Under the pieces are notes generated by a model. The model saw only the letters and a program-made list of their open reading frames with translations, was not told where the DNA came from and searched no databases. The position numbers were made by a program, and so were the translations under genes. 64,000 nt of DNA, from assembly GCA_947500035.1 (NCBI GenBank), contig CANMQP010000005.1, positions 806,001 to 870,000 of the forward strand, written 5' to 3'. This stretch comes from an uncultured Kiloniellaceae bacterium (lineage in GTDB: Bacteria > Pseudomonadota > Alphaproteobacteria > Kiloniellales > Kiloniellaceae). Below are positions 52,553 through 61,002 of the stretch, piece by piece (within the stretch, counting starts at the first letter, position 1; the number at the start of each line of letters is the position of its first letter).

Positions 52553-53167
52553 TCAGGCCTCACCTTCTCTCAACAAAGCATGCTTGACCAGCGGCAGCCG
52601 ATCGTTCCCCCAAAACATCTCTCCACCCACCACGAAGCTTGGAACACCAAAGACCCCGTCACTTATTGCACGCCTCAGAACACCTTCATGTTTGCTTGCG
52701 GTCTCTTCCCCGTCGATACTGTCCAGGAACGCCTGTGCATCCATACCGAGCTCTCGAGCCAGCGCCCCCAGCAAATCACGGCTAACAACACGATTTTCAA
52801 CGAATATTGCGCGAAAGATCAGAACAGTCATTTCCTTCAACTTCCCCTGCCCTTCCGCCACCCAACACGCGCGCGCCAGGTCCGCTGGATCGATCCGAAA
52901 AGCATGAGGTTCCTGGTAGGGCACTCCGTAGTATCGCGCCCAGGCTTTCGCATCTCGCTGACGAAAATCCCAATCGTACTGCCCCGAGACGGGTGCCCCT
53001 GAAAAGGGCGACAACCCTTGATTTGCACGCCGGATCAATTCGCCCGATTGCAAAGGCAACCACTCAAAGCAGCAGGACGTCTCGCGCTCAATCTTTTCCA
53101 GCTGAGTCGCGGCGAGATAGGAATAGCGACTCCCGAGGCCATAGTAGAAAGGCACTTCAACGGACAT
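52553..53167 (-). CDS. 2-hydroxychromene-2-carboxylate isomerase-like (DsbA family)
   Basis: The 204-residue protein has the thioredoxin-like fold of HCCA isomerases and kappa-class glutathione transferases. [17 protein letters not shown] carries the catalytic Ser near residue 12, and [21 protein letters not shown] is the cis-proline-containing C-terminal part. No CxxC is present. It may isomerise a ring-cleavage intermediate or conjugate glutathione. The ATG at 53167 was chosen for a GGAG nine bases upstream. It precedes the oxygenase gene by one base, suggesting a joint pathway that I cannot identify. Confidence 0.82.
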   Translation of the reverse strand: MSVEVPFYYGLGSRYSYLAATQLEKIERETSCCFEWLPLQSGELIRRANQGLSPFSGAPVSGQYDWDFRQRDAKAWARYYGVPYQEPHAFRIDPADLARACWVAEGQGKLKEMTVLIFRAIFVENRVVSRDLLGALARELGMDAQAFLDSIDGEETASKHEGVLRRAISDGVFGVPSFVVGGEMFWGNDRLPLVKHALLREGEA

Positions 53168-53428
53168 CAGCACCGACTCCAATGGGTTTAAGAATCCACC
53201 GGCACCCGTCCGGTGAGAAACCCGCCCCTAACAAGATCACCCGTGACGCGCCCAAAGCATCGGGCCTACTCACGCTCCGCATAAAAGCACAGGTTTGCAA
53301 CAGCCTGTCGTAAATTTAACACCCTCATTTCATTGTATTTTTCCCGCCAAACTTGTTACACTTCCGAGACAATTCATCGGCATCAAACAGCGAGTATCCT
53401 TTGTAACACTCATGGCTGGGGAGGTCAT

Positions 53429-53956
53429 ATGGTTGAGAGCAGCAGCGACAACCAGAAGAACAAGGCCAGTCCGCGTTACATCACCAGCAGGGCCCTTCTT
53501 GCCAACTGCCCCCCAAAAGTTGCCGAAATTTTTCGTTATTGGAACCAGAAACGCGGCGACCGCCGCATGCCGAGCCGCAGCGAAATAGCGCCGGAAGATT
53601 TTGTATCGCATCTGCCGGGGATTCTTCTCGTTGACGTCGAAGGCCTTGATCAAAACGGTGTCGGAATCTTCAGGTACCGGGTGGTCGGTACGGAAGAAGT
53701 CGCCTTGCGCGGCTACGATCCGACAGGAAAAGAAGTTCGAGAAGGCTTTTTCGGCCCGAGCCTCGAAGACGTCCTCGAGTGTTACGATTACGTTCGGCGC
53801 GAAGGCATTTTTATATACGATCCTCTCGAGTACGAGACGCCGGACGGTCGCTGGCGCAATGAATCGACCATCTTTCTACCTTTGTCCGAGGACGGCGAAA
53901 CCGTTAGCCAAATCATGGTCTATTCTATCAAACGGGACTCCAAGTTCACTTTTTGA
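53429..53956 (+). CDS. PAS-like domain protein
   Basis: The 175-residue cytosolic protein resembles the single-domain PAS_5-type proteins that are abundant in Rhodospirillales. The core reads PKVAEIFRYWNQKRGDRRMP, then FVSHLPGILLVDVE, FRYRVVGTEEVALRGYDPTG, and ends TIFLPLSEDGETVSQIMVYS. There is no output domain, so it would sense a small ligand or act through a partner. The ATG at 53429 has GGGGAGG upstream; the longer frame is out of family. It sits alone between the isomerase (divergent) and the Usp (convergent) genes. Confidence 0.75.
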   Translation: MVESSSDNQKNKASPRYITSRALLANCPPKVAEIFRYWNQKRGDRRMPSRSEIAPEDFVSHLPGILLVDVEGLDQNGVGIFRYRVVGTEEVALRGYDPTGKEVREGFFGPSLEDVLECYDYVRREGIFIYDPLEYETPDGRWRNESTIFLPLSEDGETVSQIMVYSIKRDSKFTF

Positions 53957-54040
53957 CGAGGGCCGTTCTCACCCAAGCCGCAACGCCGCCTGACCTTTAA
54001 CAATTGCCCGACCTCCGCGGGGCGGCCACACGGGGACATT

Positions 54041-54493
54041 TCAGATACGGATGACATTCACGGAGCAAGTCGCGTGACGCACAATGCGCGCCGTGTTCGG
54101 CCCAAGCAGGAAGTCGCCGAGCCCGGGACGATGCGCACCCATCACGATTTGATCCGCCTTGATTTCCTCGGCCACGTCCAAGACCTGCTCGTAGACTGAG
54201 CCATGACGGACAATCGTTTTTACCGTCATCCCCGACGGCGTGTGCTCTGAAACAATCTGATTGAGCCGTTCGAGGCACTCCGAAACGACCTTGGACATAT
54301 CGAACTCGGCGGAGCCGCCGGTCTCTCCCCTGATTGCATAGCGCCAGTCCAGACCACTAACGATGTCCGGCACCACGGTCATGACGTAGAGGTGGGCGTC
54401 CAAGGCCTTGGTTTGTGCCACCGCTGCCTCGAAGACCTTCTTCATCGTCTCGATATCCGTGATGTCGATCGGTGCGAGTACAATTGCTGTCAT
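54041..54493 (-). CDS. Universal stress protein (UspF/G-like)
   Basis: The 150-residue cytosolic protein is a single Usp domain with the nucleotide-binding signature MGAHRPGLGDFLLGPNTARI, of the UspF/UspG kind. It is the third gene after the BCCT carrier and the binding lipoprotein on the same strand. In Halomonas the Usp TeaD binds and regulates the ectoine TRAP transporter, so a Usp after an osmolyte transporter could play the same part; that is inference. The ATG at 54493 lies after AAGGAG. Its leader contains part of an 18-bp tandem repeat. Confidence 0.88.
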   Translation of the reverse strand: MTAIVLAPIDITDIETMKKVFEAAVAQTKALDAHLYVMTVVPDIVSGLDWRYAIRGETGGSAEFDMSKVVSECLERLNQIVSEHTPSGMTVKTIVRHGSVYEQVLDVAEEIKADQIVMGAHRPGLGDFLLGPNTARIVRHATCSVNVIRI

Positions 54494-54507
54494 GGCAGTG
54501 TCTCCTT

Positions 54508-54561
54508 CACGTAACAGTAGTGCGGCACGTAACAGTAGTAAGCCACTTAACGGTAGTCCGG
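54508..54561. repeat. Three tandem 18-bp repeats between binding lipoprotein and Usp genes
   Basis: CACGTAACAGTAGTGCGG (54508), CACGTAACAGTAGTAAGC (54526) and CACTTAACGGTAGTCCGG (54544) are consecutive. The third covers the last codons and TAA of the lipoprotein gene; the first two fill the gap to the Usp ribosome site. The pattern suggests duplication of the gene's own 3' end. Confidence 0.85.
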
Positions 54562-56385
54562 TCGAATATAAAGCCAAGTCAACCAGACGAACATAGCCAC
54601 CACAATAAGGCTGAGAACAGACACGTCGGCGGCTGGATTGATCGACGCCGGGGGCTCCGGTAACACCGGTGCAAGTGCAACCGCCTGCTTCAGTGTCGGA
54701 TCGATCAGTGTCGCTCCAGGCAGAGCATCATTGAGCGCGACCACTGCGGCACTTGAGATCGGCGACAAACCGGTCGCGATCGCACTGGGCCCCTGATCGC
54801 CAACAATCGACTGCGTATCAGGTGCCGGGCCCGCCAACACCAGTTGCTGTCCCAGTGTTTCAACAGGATTAAACTGTCCCCGGTACACGCGTCTGGAAAT
54901 CCGGTTCTGCCGGATGAAGGGGAAGCGCACCAGATTGGCGCCGTCGCTCCAGCCGTCGATCGGCAGAAGCCGAAAACTGGTGTCGGCGAAACTGTCGAGC
55001 AAAGCGCTGTCGCCCTCAGGCGCCGAGACAAGCGCGGCGTCAGCGCCACCACTCGTGAGGTTTGCCAGCAAGGCGGACGTGGTATCGGCCTCGCTTGGGA
55101 GCAGTTCCGCAGTCAGTGACAGCCCTGCCTTCAAGACAGTCGCAAGACGGTGAGATGCCGAGCCCTCGGGACCAGTTGCAATCCGCTTGATGTCCGAGAG
55201 TACTTCCGGTCCGCCTTGCGCGGTAACCACATGGATGAGGTTTTGTCCAATCGCCGCGACCGCCTCGTAATTCTCGTCACGCTCCGGTGCCGGTTTGGTG
55301 ACGTCAAAAAAAGCATCCGAAGCCACAAGCGCCAAGCGTGCCTCTCCACTCGCCACCGAATCCAGCGGCGCGTGGCTGGGCAGGATCTGGACATCCCGTC
55401 CCTGGAATGCGTTCCTGGCTGTCCGGAGGGCCGTGTTGGCAGCAGCGCTTTCACTGATAAAAGGTGACGCAGCGATGAAGAGGGGATCGTCTGCTTCGAC
55501 CGCACCGCTGTCGATCAGGCCGAGACGCGCCAGGGCATCCCTTGCCACCGCCCGTGGCGCCCGGCTCTCGATATCGACCTTTCGGTTAAGGTCACGCATA
55601 AGTTCGATGTCGATCTTACCGGCCAAGGCATCGAGAGCGCCGCCCAGACCGTTATGCGTGGCAAGCGACGAGGCGCTCGCGAGCACAGCCGCCTCGTAGA
55701 CTGGAAAGAACGCCAGGTCATCCTCCAGCAGGACCAGTCCATAGTCGGCAATCTGTCCATCGCTGGTGTAGACCTCGATCAGATCGACCTGTCCATCAAG
55801 CAGCTTGTCGTAGAGTTGCGCGCGTTCGCCAAGCGGGACAACATCTGTTTCCGAAAACTCGTAGCCGTAGCGCTGCGACATTGGCTGAAACCCGTCGAGC
55901 GGGCGTTTCAGGAAATCGTCTTCGATCCCTATCGTCAGCGCCCGCGCCTGCCCCACCAGCTGGCTCATTGTGGTCAAGCCGAGCTCAGCCGCCCGATCCG
56001 GTCTCATGGCCAGGCCGTAGTTGTTGGCAAAGCCAATCCGCGGACGCCACGAGAGTCCGAGCGGCTCATAGAGTTCCTTCACACGTGCCATCGCGGCATC
56101 GCCGTCAGCCGTTGGGTTCTGTCCCAACATAACGAGGCCGGTGCCATTGTATTCGGGATAGGCATCGATATCGCCTTGCTTCAAAGCCGCCTGGATTGCC
56201 TGCGTGTTGGGATAGTCCACGACACCGGAAACAGGTAGTCCCTGCTCTGAAGCCAGTTCGGCAAGCATGTGGGCAAGAACGCGACTTTCCCCAAAGTTCT
56301 TTGCCCCGATCTTAATCTGGCTCTCGCTGTCCTCGCAGGCTGTGAGCGTGAAGGCGAGAAGTGGGATAAATAACAGTCTAAACAT
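54547..56385 (-). CDS. Chimeric binding lipoprotein: OpuAC-type domain + TAXI-like domain + C-terminal membrane anchor
   Basis: The 612-residue protein has a lipobox (AFTLTACEDS, Cys17) and three parts. Residues about 22-290 form an OpuAC-type quaternary-amine binding domain (IKIGAKNFGESRVLAHMLAE, then GDIDAYPEYNGTGLVML). Residues about 300-510 resemble a TAXI/NMT1 binding fold: SVASGEARLALVASDAFFDV, IATGPEGSASHRL and GGADAALVSAPEG. A single helix (LSLIVVAMFVWLTWLYI) ends the chain. It lies directly after a BCCT carrier gene, with no ABC ATPase or permease, so it may feed or sense substrate for that carrier. The ATG at 56385 has GAGGAGGG upstream. The domain assignment is by eye. Confidence 0.8.
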   Translation of the reverse strand: MFRLLFIPLLAFTLTACEDSESQIKIGAKNFGESRVLAHMLAELASEQGLPVSGVVDYPNTQAIQAALKQGDIDAYPEYNGTGLVMLGQNPTADGDAAMARVKELYEPLGLSWRPRIGFANNYGLAMRPDRAAELGLTTMSQLVGQARALTIGIEDDFLKRPLDGFQPMSQRYGYEFSETDVVPLGERAQLYDKLLDGQVDLIEVYTSDGQIADYGLVLLEDDLAFFPVYEAAVLASASSLATHNGLGGALDALAGKIDIELMRDLNRKVDIESRAPRAVARDALARLGLIDSGAVEADDPLFIAASPFISESAAANTALRTARNAFQGRDVQILPSHAPLDSVASGEARLALVASDAFFDVTKPAPERDENYEAVAAIGQNLIHVVTAQGGPEVLSDIKRIATGPEGSASHRLATVLKAGLSLTAELLPSEADTTSALLANLTSGGADAALVSAPEGDSALLDSFADTSFRLLPIDGWSDGANLVRFPFIRQNRISRRVYRGQFNPVETLGQQLVLAGPAPDTQSIVGDQGPSAIATGLSPISSAAVVALNDALPGATLIDPTLKQAVALAPVLPEPPASINPAADVSVLSLIVVAMFVWLTWLYIRPDYR

Positions 56386-56401
56386 TTTTTCCCTCCTCTG
56401 C

Positions 56402-57952
56402 TCAACTGGCGCCACTGCTGCCGACGGCCTCGCCACGGGCTTCGATCGGTTTCAGTGGTGGGCGTTCTTTTTTGATCTCCCTCATGAAGCCGACGATCTG
56501 CAGCAGCACGATCACCGTGAACGGAATCGCGCCGGTGATCGCCATCGCTTTCGCGACAGCAACAGATTCCGAGAAGATCGTCCCGGTCGTAATCGCCGCA
56601 ATCAGTGTGCCCCAAACCATCTTCTGCATGACCGGCGGATTGAGATTTCCGTCAGTCGTCATCATGGAAAGAACAAAGGTTCCCGAATCTGCTGAGGTCA
56701 CCAGGAAGATGAACATCAGAGTGACGGCCAGAATATTCAGGATATGCCCACCGGGAAAATATCCAAGAAAGGCAAAGAGCGCCTTGGTCGCATCCTCAAA
56801 TATGATCTCCTGAAGACCGCCACCGGCGAACATTTCAATGTAAAACCCCGCACCGCCAAAGACCGCAAACCACAGCATGGAAAAAAGAGTCGGCACCAGG
56901 ATCACGCCAACGCAGAATTCACGGATCGTGCGCCCCCGGCTGATGCGGGCGACAAAGATCCCGATGAAGGGTCCCCAGGCGATCCACCAGATCAGATAGG
57001 TCAGGGTCCAGCCCGCGCTCCATCCGCCAAGGTCCTCAAAGGGGAAGAGCTTAAACGACATGGTAATCATACCGGCGAAGTAGTTGCCGATGGAATCGAT
57101 AAAGGTCTCGAGCAGGAAGCGCGTCGGGCCGGCGAAAAGCACCAGCAACATTATGAGGATGGCGATCACCATATTGACGTTCGAGAGGATCTTGATCCCC
57201 TTGTCCACGCCGGTCGTGGCGGACAGCATGTAGCAGACGAACAGGATTCCCAGAATGATGATGGCCGTCGAAACACTCTCGTCCGTACCAAAGGCATAGA
57301 AGGACCCGGAGCGCACGGCCAGAGTTCCCATGGCCAAAGATCCGGCAAGGCCGAAAACAACGGAAAGCACGGCGAGTGTGTCCGCCACGTTGCCCATGGC
57401 ATCACCCGTGCGTCCGGTAAACAAAGCCTTGATCGGTGTCGAGATCATCGAGGGCTGACCCCGTCGGAAGGTGAAGTAAGCGATCACCAGCGCACAAATG
57501 GCGTAGATTGCCCAGGCATGGAAACCCCAGTGCAGGTTCGTGATCACAAGCGCTTGCCGGGCCGCAGCAGCCGTGCCGCCTTCCATGCCGGGCGGACTGA
57601 TATAGTGATACATCGGCTCGGCCGGCCCCCAGAGCAAAAGGCCGGAGCCCATGCCACCGGCAAAAAGCATCGCAATCCAGGAAAGCGTCGAGAACTCCGG
57701 CTCCTCATCGTCTTTGCCAAGTCTGATGTGACCGTAGGGACCGAACGCCATGTAAATTGAAAGGAAGAGAAAGCTGGAACAGATAAAAAGCCAGGCCCAA
57801 CTGACACCTGTCAGCGAATAATTAGTGAACCCGAGCATCGTTCCGGTCATTCCATCCGGACTGACGATCCCCCAGATTCCGATCCCTGCGCAGCACGCCA
57901 TCGACACGGTGAACACCGTATTGATGGTTAACTTGGACGTGTTCGACGACAT
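56402..57952 (-). CDS. BCCT family betaine/carnitine/choline transporter
   Basis: The 516-residue membrane protein has 12 helices typical of the BCCT family, which imports betaine-like osmolytes or methylamines using Na+ or by exchange. Diagnostic segments are FAGGMGSGLLLWGPAEPMYHY near residue 92, GPTRFLLETFIDSIGNYF near 270, and the aromatic box GWTLTYLIWWIAWGPFIGIF near 312. The ATG at 57952 follows GGGGGAGAG. It lacks the long charged tails of osmoregulated BetP. It is the first gene of an operon with the chimeric binding lipoprotein (16 bp later) and a Usp, an arrangement not typical of BCCT genes. Confidence 0.93.
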   Translation of the reverse strand: MSSNTSKLTINTVFTVSMACCAGIGIWGIVSPDGMTGTMLGFTNYSLTGVSWAWLFICSSFLFLSIYMAFGPYGHIRLGKDDEEPEFSTLSWIAMLFAGGMGSGLLLWGPAEPMYHYISPPGMEGGTAAAARQALVITNLHWGFHAWAIYAICALVIAYFTFRRGQPSMISTPIKALFTGRTGDAMGNVADTLAVLSVVFGLAGSLAMGTLAVRSGSFYAFGTDESVSTAIIILGILFVCYMLSATTGVDKGIKILSNVNMVIAILIMLLVLFAGPTRFLLETFIDSIGNYFAGMITMSFKLFPFEDLGGWSAGWTLTYLIWWIAWGPFIGIFVARISRGRTIREFCVGVILVPTLFSMLWFAVFGGAGFYIEMFAGGGLQEIIFEDATKALFAFLGYFPGGHILNILAVTLMFIFLVTSADSGTFVLSMMTTDGNLNPPVMQKMVWGTLIAAITTGTIFSESVAVAKAMAITGAIPFTVIVLLQIVGFMREIKKERPPLKPIEARGEAVGSSGAS

Positions 57953-58261
57953 CTGTCTCTCCCCCGGCACAAGATTATTTTTTATATGATCGGTCGAAAG
58001 AGTAGCCTCTTTTTCTTTTTTCCGCTAATGCGAGCCGCACCTGTTTTGTCGTAATTATCCCAAAGTGCAATCCTACGGGCTGTTCCGTCGACGCCCCGGT
58101 TTTACAGGTCAGCCCCAAAAACCTGCGGCGCGGAAATCAAAAATCTTCACGACCGCAGCCTTATTCCCCAAGACATCCGCTTGCCGTTGGTGCTACAGGA
58201 TTTGTGGGGACGACAAGAGGCAAAAGCCACCTTTAGGGGCCGAGTTTAGGAATGGATTTTC
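57953..58261. other. 309-bp divergent promoter region
   Basis: The gap between the BCCT gene and the hydantoinase-like gene contains no gene I can support. Poly-T and poly-A stretches at 57975-58025 make the BCCT-proximal end AT-rich, suitable for a promoter. No clear palindrome was found. Confidence 0.45.
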
Positions 58262-60295
58262 ATGGCACAACTGCTTGGTATCGACACGGGCGGCACCTAT
58301 ACAGACGCGGTCCTTTTCAGCCGTGACAGCGGTGTGCTCGCCTCCGCCAAGGCCCTGACGACCAAGCACGATCTTTCAATCTGTATTGGTGAAGCCATCG
58401 GCACCGTGCTTGATGGCCTCGAAGATCAGACCGCTATCGAACTTGTTTCAATCTCGACCACCTTGGCAACGAACGCAGTGGTCGAGGGGCAAGGCAGTCC
58501 GGTTTGCCTGCTTTTGATCGGTCACGATGAAAAAGCCCTGGACCGGGCGGGGCTGGGTTCGGCCCTGGGGCAAGACCCGGTCGTTTTTCTGACCGGCGGT
58601 CACGATGCCTCAGGCGATGAAGCCGCGCCCCTGGATCTGGCTGCGGCACGGGAAGCTATCGAGCGCCACGCACCCAATGTTTCGGCTTTCGCGGTCGCAG
58701 GTCTTTTCGCCGTTCGGAACCCAGCGCACGAAATCGAAGTTTGCGCATTGGTGCAGAAACTCTCAGGCCGGCCGGTCACCGCCGCGCACCAACTTGCCTC
58801 CAGCCTCGACGCGCCTCGACGCGCCTTGACCGCCGTGCTCAATGCCCGCCTGATTCCCCAGTTGCAGGACCTCATTCTTGCAGTCCAAATGCTACTCGCC
58901 GAACGCCAGATCGACGCCCCGCTCATGATTGTGAAGGGTGACGGGTCCCTGATATCCGCCGAGGTCGCCCTGAGGCGTCCGATTGAAACGGTCCTGTCGG
59001 GACCTGCCGCCAGTACGATCGGCGCAACCTATCTTGCCGGTCAATCCGATATGCTGGTGGTCGATATAGGCGGAACGACTTCGGATATCGCGGTTCTGCG
59101 CGACGGCCGTCCCCTGCTCAGTGAAGACGGGGCAACGATTGGTGGTCGGAAAACGATGGTGCAGGCCATCGCTGTACAGACGTTTGGATTAGGGGGCGAC
59201 AGCGAGATCCGGATGGAGCGTGGCTCTGATCTGGAATTGGGGCCAAGGCGCAACCTGCCGATTTCTCTCCTGGCCCACGAGTTTCCGTCGGTACTGGAGA
59301 GTCTCGAAGAGCAGCTCGCCGCCGAGCGCCTACCGGCCCATGCCGGCCTCTTTGCCATGCGGCAGCGCGCGTTGGACACCAGCGAGACGGCGATGACATC
59401 GTCAGAACGCAGTCTTTGGCGGAATTTGCAGGACGGTCCGGTTGCACTTGCCGAACTCCTTCCCGGATCCGCCATGGAAAGGCCCTTCAAACGCTTGCTC
59501 GACAGAGGTCTTGCCATTGTCTCAGGCTTTACCCCCAGCGATGCGTCGCACGTCCTGAAAAGGCATGAGGGGTGGTCGCACGCGGCGGCAGAAACAGCAG
59601 CGCGACTCTTCGCCCGGCGGGCTGCATTACTCGGTATCACCTTGCCGGAGCAGCCAGCGCAACTGGCAGCAATCGTCCATGAGCACATGGTGACGGCGTC
59701 GGCAAAGCTTATGGTCATGGCCAGCCTCACGGAGAGCTTACCTACCGATCTGGACGACAAGCCGGATAGGCTCGGGCGTTACATTCTGGACCAAGCCGTC
59801 AAACGCCCATCCGAAACCGAATCACCGATGCGCGAGAGCCCGATCGATTTTACGCTCCGGCTCAAGCACCCTGTTGTGGCGATCGGAGCACCAGCGGCGA
59901 ATTACTATCCTGATATTGCAGGGCGCTTAAACGCGGAGATCACAATTCCCGAACATGCCGAAGTCTGCAATGCGATCGGTGCGGTGGTCAGCAGCGTCTC
60001 CCAGAGCGTAACGGCAACGGTGACGACGCCCGGTGAAGGTCGTTATCGCGTGCACCTGGTGACCATGATGCGCGAGTTTGCCTCATTGGACCATGCAATT
60101 ACCTTTGCGGACGAGGAATCGAAACGTCTTGCCCGCGAAGCAGCCGTTAATGCAGGTGCCCGAGACCCGGAAATTCACTCCAGCCGCAACGATACACTGG
60201 TCGAGGACATCGGCGGCCGGCGTGTCTTCGTGGAGAGCAAGATTGGCGCCGTGGCAATTGGACGCCCTGGACTGGGTCAGGTCTCGAACAGTTAA
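58262..60295 (+). CDS. Hydantoinase/oxoprolinase HyuA-like protein
   Basis: The 677-residue protein has the ASKHA nucleotide-binding fold of the HyuA/5-oxoprolinase alpha family: GIDTGGTYTDAVLF at the N-terminus, ISTTLATNAVVEGQG, and the second phosphate loop VVDIGGTTSDIAVL near residue 263. Family members use ATP to open cyclic amides such as hydantoins or 5-oxoproline, or act in acetone carboxylation, normally with a HyuB partner. No hyuB gene is adjacent, so this may be a stand-alone variant or use a partner elsewhere. It converges with the PilZ gene, 18 bp away. Confidence 0.85.
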   Translation: MAQLLGIDTGGTYTDAVLFSRDSGVLASAKALTTKHDLSICIGEAIGTVLDGLEDQTAIELVSISTTLATNAVVEGQGSPVCLLLIGHDEKALDRAGLGSALGQDPVVFLTGGHDASGDEAAPLDLAAAREAIERHAPNVSAFAVAGLFAVRNPAHEIEVCALVQKLSGRPVTAAHQLASSLDAPRRALTAVLNARLIPQLQDLILAVQMLLAERQIDAPLMIVKGDGSLISAEVALRRPIETVLSGPAASTIGATYLAGQSDMLVVDIGGTTSDIAVLRDGRPLLSEDGATIGGRKTMVQAIAVQTFGLGGDSEIRMERGSDLELGPRRNLPISLLAHEFPSVLESLEEQLAAERLPAHAGLFAMRQRALDTSETAMTSSERSLWRNLQDGPVALAELLPGSAMERPFKRLLDRGLAIVSGFTPSDASHVLKRHEGWSHAAAETAARLFARRAALLGITLPEQPAQLAAIVHEHMVTASAKLMVMASLTESLPTDLDDKPDRLGRYILDQAVKRPSETESPMRESPIDFTLRLKHPVVAIGAPAANYYPDIAGRLNAEITIPEHAEVCNAIGAVVSSVSQSVTATVTTPGEGRYRVHLVTMMREFASLDHAITFADEESKRLAREAAVNAGARDPEIHSSRNDTLVEDIGGRRVFVESKIGAVAIGRPGLGQVSNS

Positions 60296-60313
60296 ACAGG
60301 TCTTATTTGCAGG

Positions 60314-60736
60314 CTATTTTTTGATCGGGCGACCCGTCACCAGACGTTCAATAATCCGATATTGTTCATCCGCGATATTGATGAATCTTGCGCCCAGGCT
60401 GTCCGCCTCGGGATCAAACCGGACAATCTCGATGGAAACGCTCAGGATCCGATCGCCGTCCTTAATGACCGTAAGCGTAGCCTCGCTCCCAACCTCAAAG
60501 TTCCGCGCCGTATCGTTGCCAGCGGTATCGCTGCCACGGGTTGGGACGATTTCGATTTCATATCCCTCATCGCCGACAGCCATTGGGCCGGGCGTATCGA
60601 GAACTCTGGCGCCGACACCGCTGGCACTGATGTCGATAACCGAGACCGGGCCGTCATTCACCAGACCATCGAAACTGACGCTGCGGCGCAAATCGCGGCG
60701 GCGCTCTTTTTGCGTGATGGCGACGATTTTGGACAT
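60314..60736 (-). CDS. PilZ domain protein
   Basis: The 140-residue cytosolic protein is a single PilZ domain that probably binds c-di-GMP. The N-terminal arginine motif is RRRDLRRSV and the second motif is DISASGVGARV (D/NxSxxG type), about 25 residues later, as expected. A C-terminal helix (QYRIIERLVTGRPIKK) follows. Such proteins change motility or polysaccharide production by contacting partners. It lies alone, convergent with the hydantoinase-like gene. A second PilZ domain occurs on the chemoreceptor at 39257, so c-di-GMP signalling appears twice in the window. Confidence 0.88.
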   Translation of the reverse strand: MSKIVAITQKERRRDLRRSVSFDGLVNDGPVSVIDISASGVGARVLDTPGPMAVGDEGYEIEIVPTRGSDTAGNDTARNFEVGSEATLTVIKDGDRILSVSIEIVRFDPEADSLGARFINIADEQYRIIERLVTGRPIKK

Positions 60737-60976
60737 GGCGCTTTTCCAAGCTGCTGATCAGAAGGGGCATCTGCAACGGCATGCTGCAGCGGCCAAAGCG
60801 CGTTTTTCATTTCAGTACCGAGAACAGACAGCACAGAAAAACGGCCGTGCTCCAATCTACTTCAGAGAAAATTTAAAAATGCTTTCGAGACGGCAACCCT
60901 ACCACTTTTTGGGTCCTGGATACCGGTCTAATTCTACAGAATTTTCACCAAAGACGCGAGTTAGAAGTTGAAAATA

Positions 60977-60988
60977 GAACGATCGTTC
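60977..60988. promoter_or_regulatory. Candidate TetR operator
   Basis: GAACGATCGTTC is a perfect 12-bp palindrome 14 bases before the TetR start codon, followed by a further GTTAAC. The position and symmetry suit autoregulation by the TetR protein. Confidence 0.65.
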
Positions 60989-61002
60989 GTTAACTTACCG
61001 GC

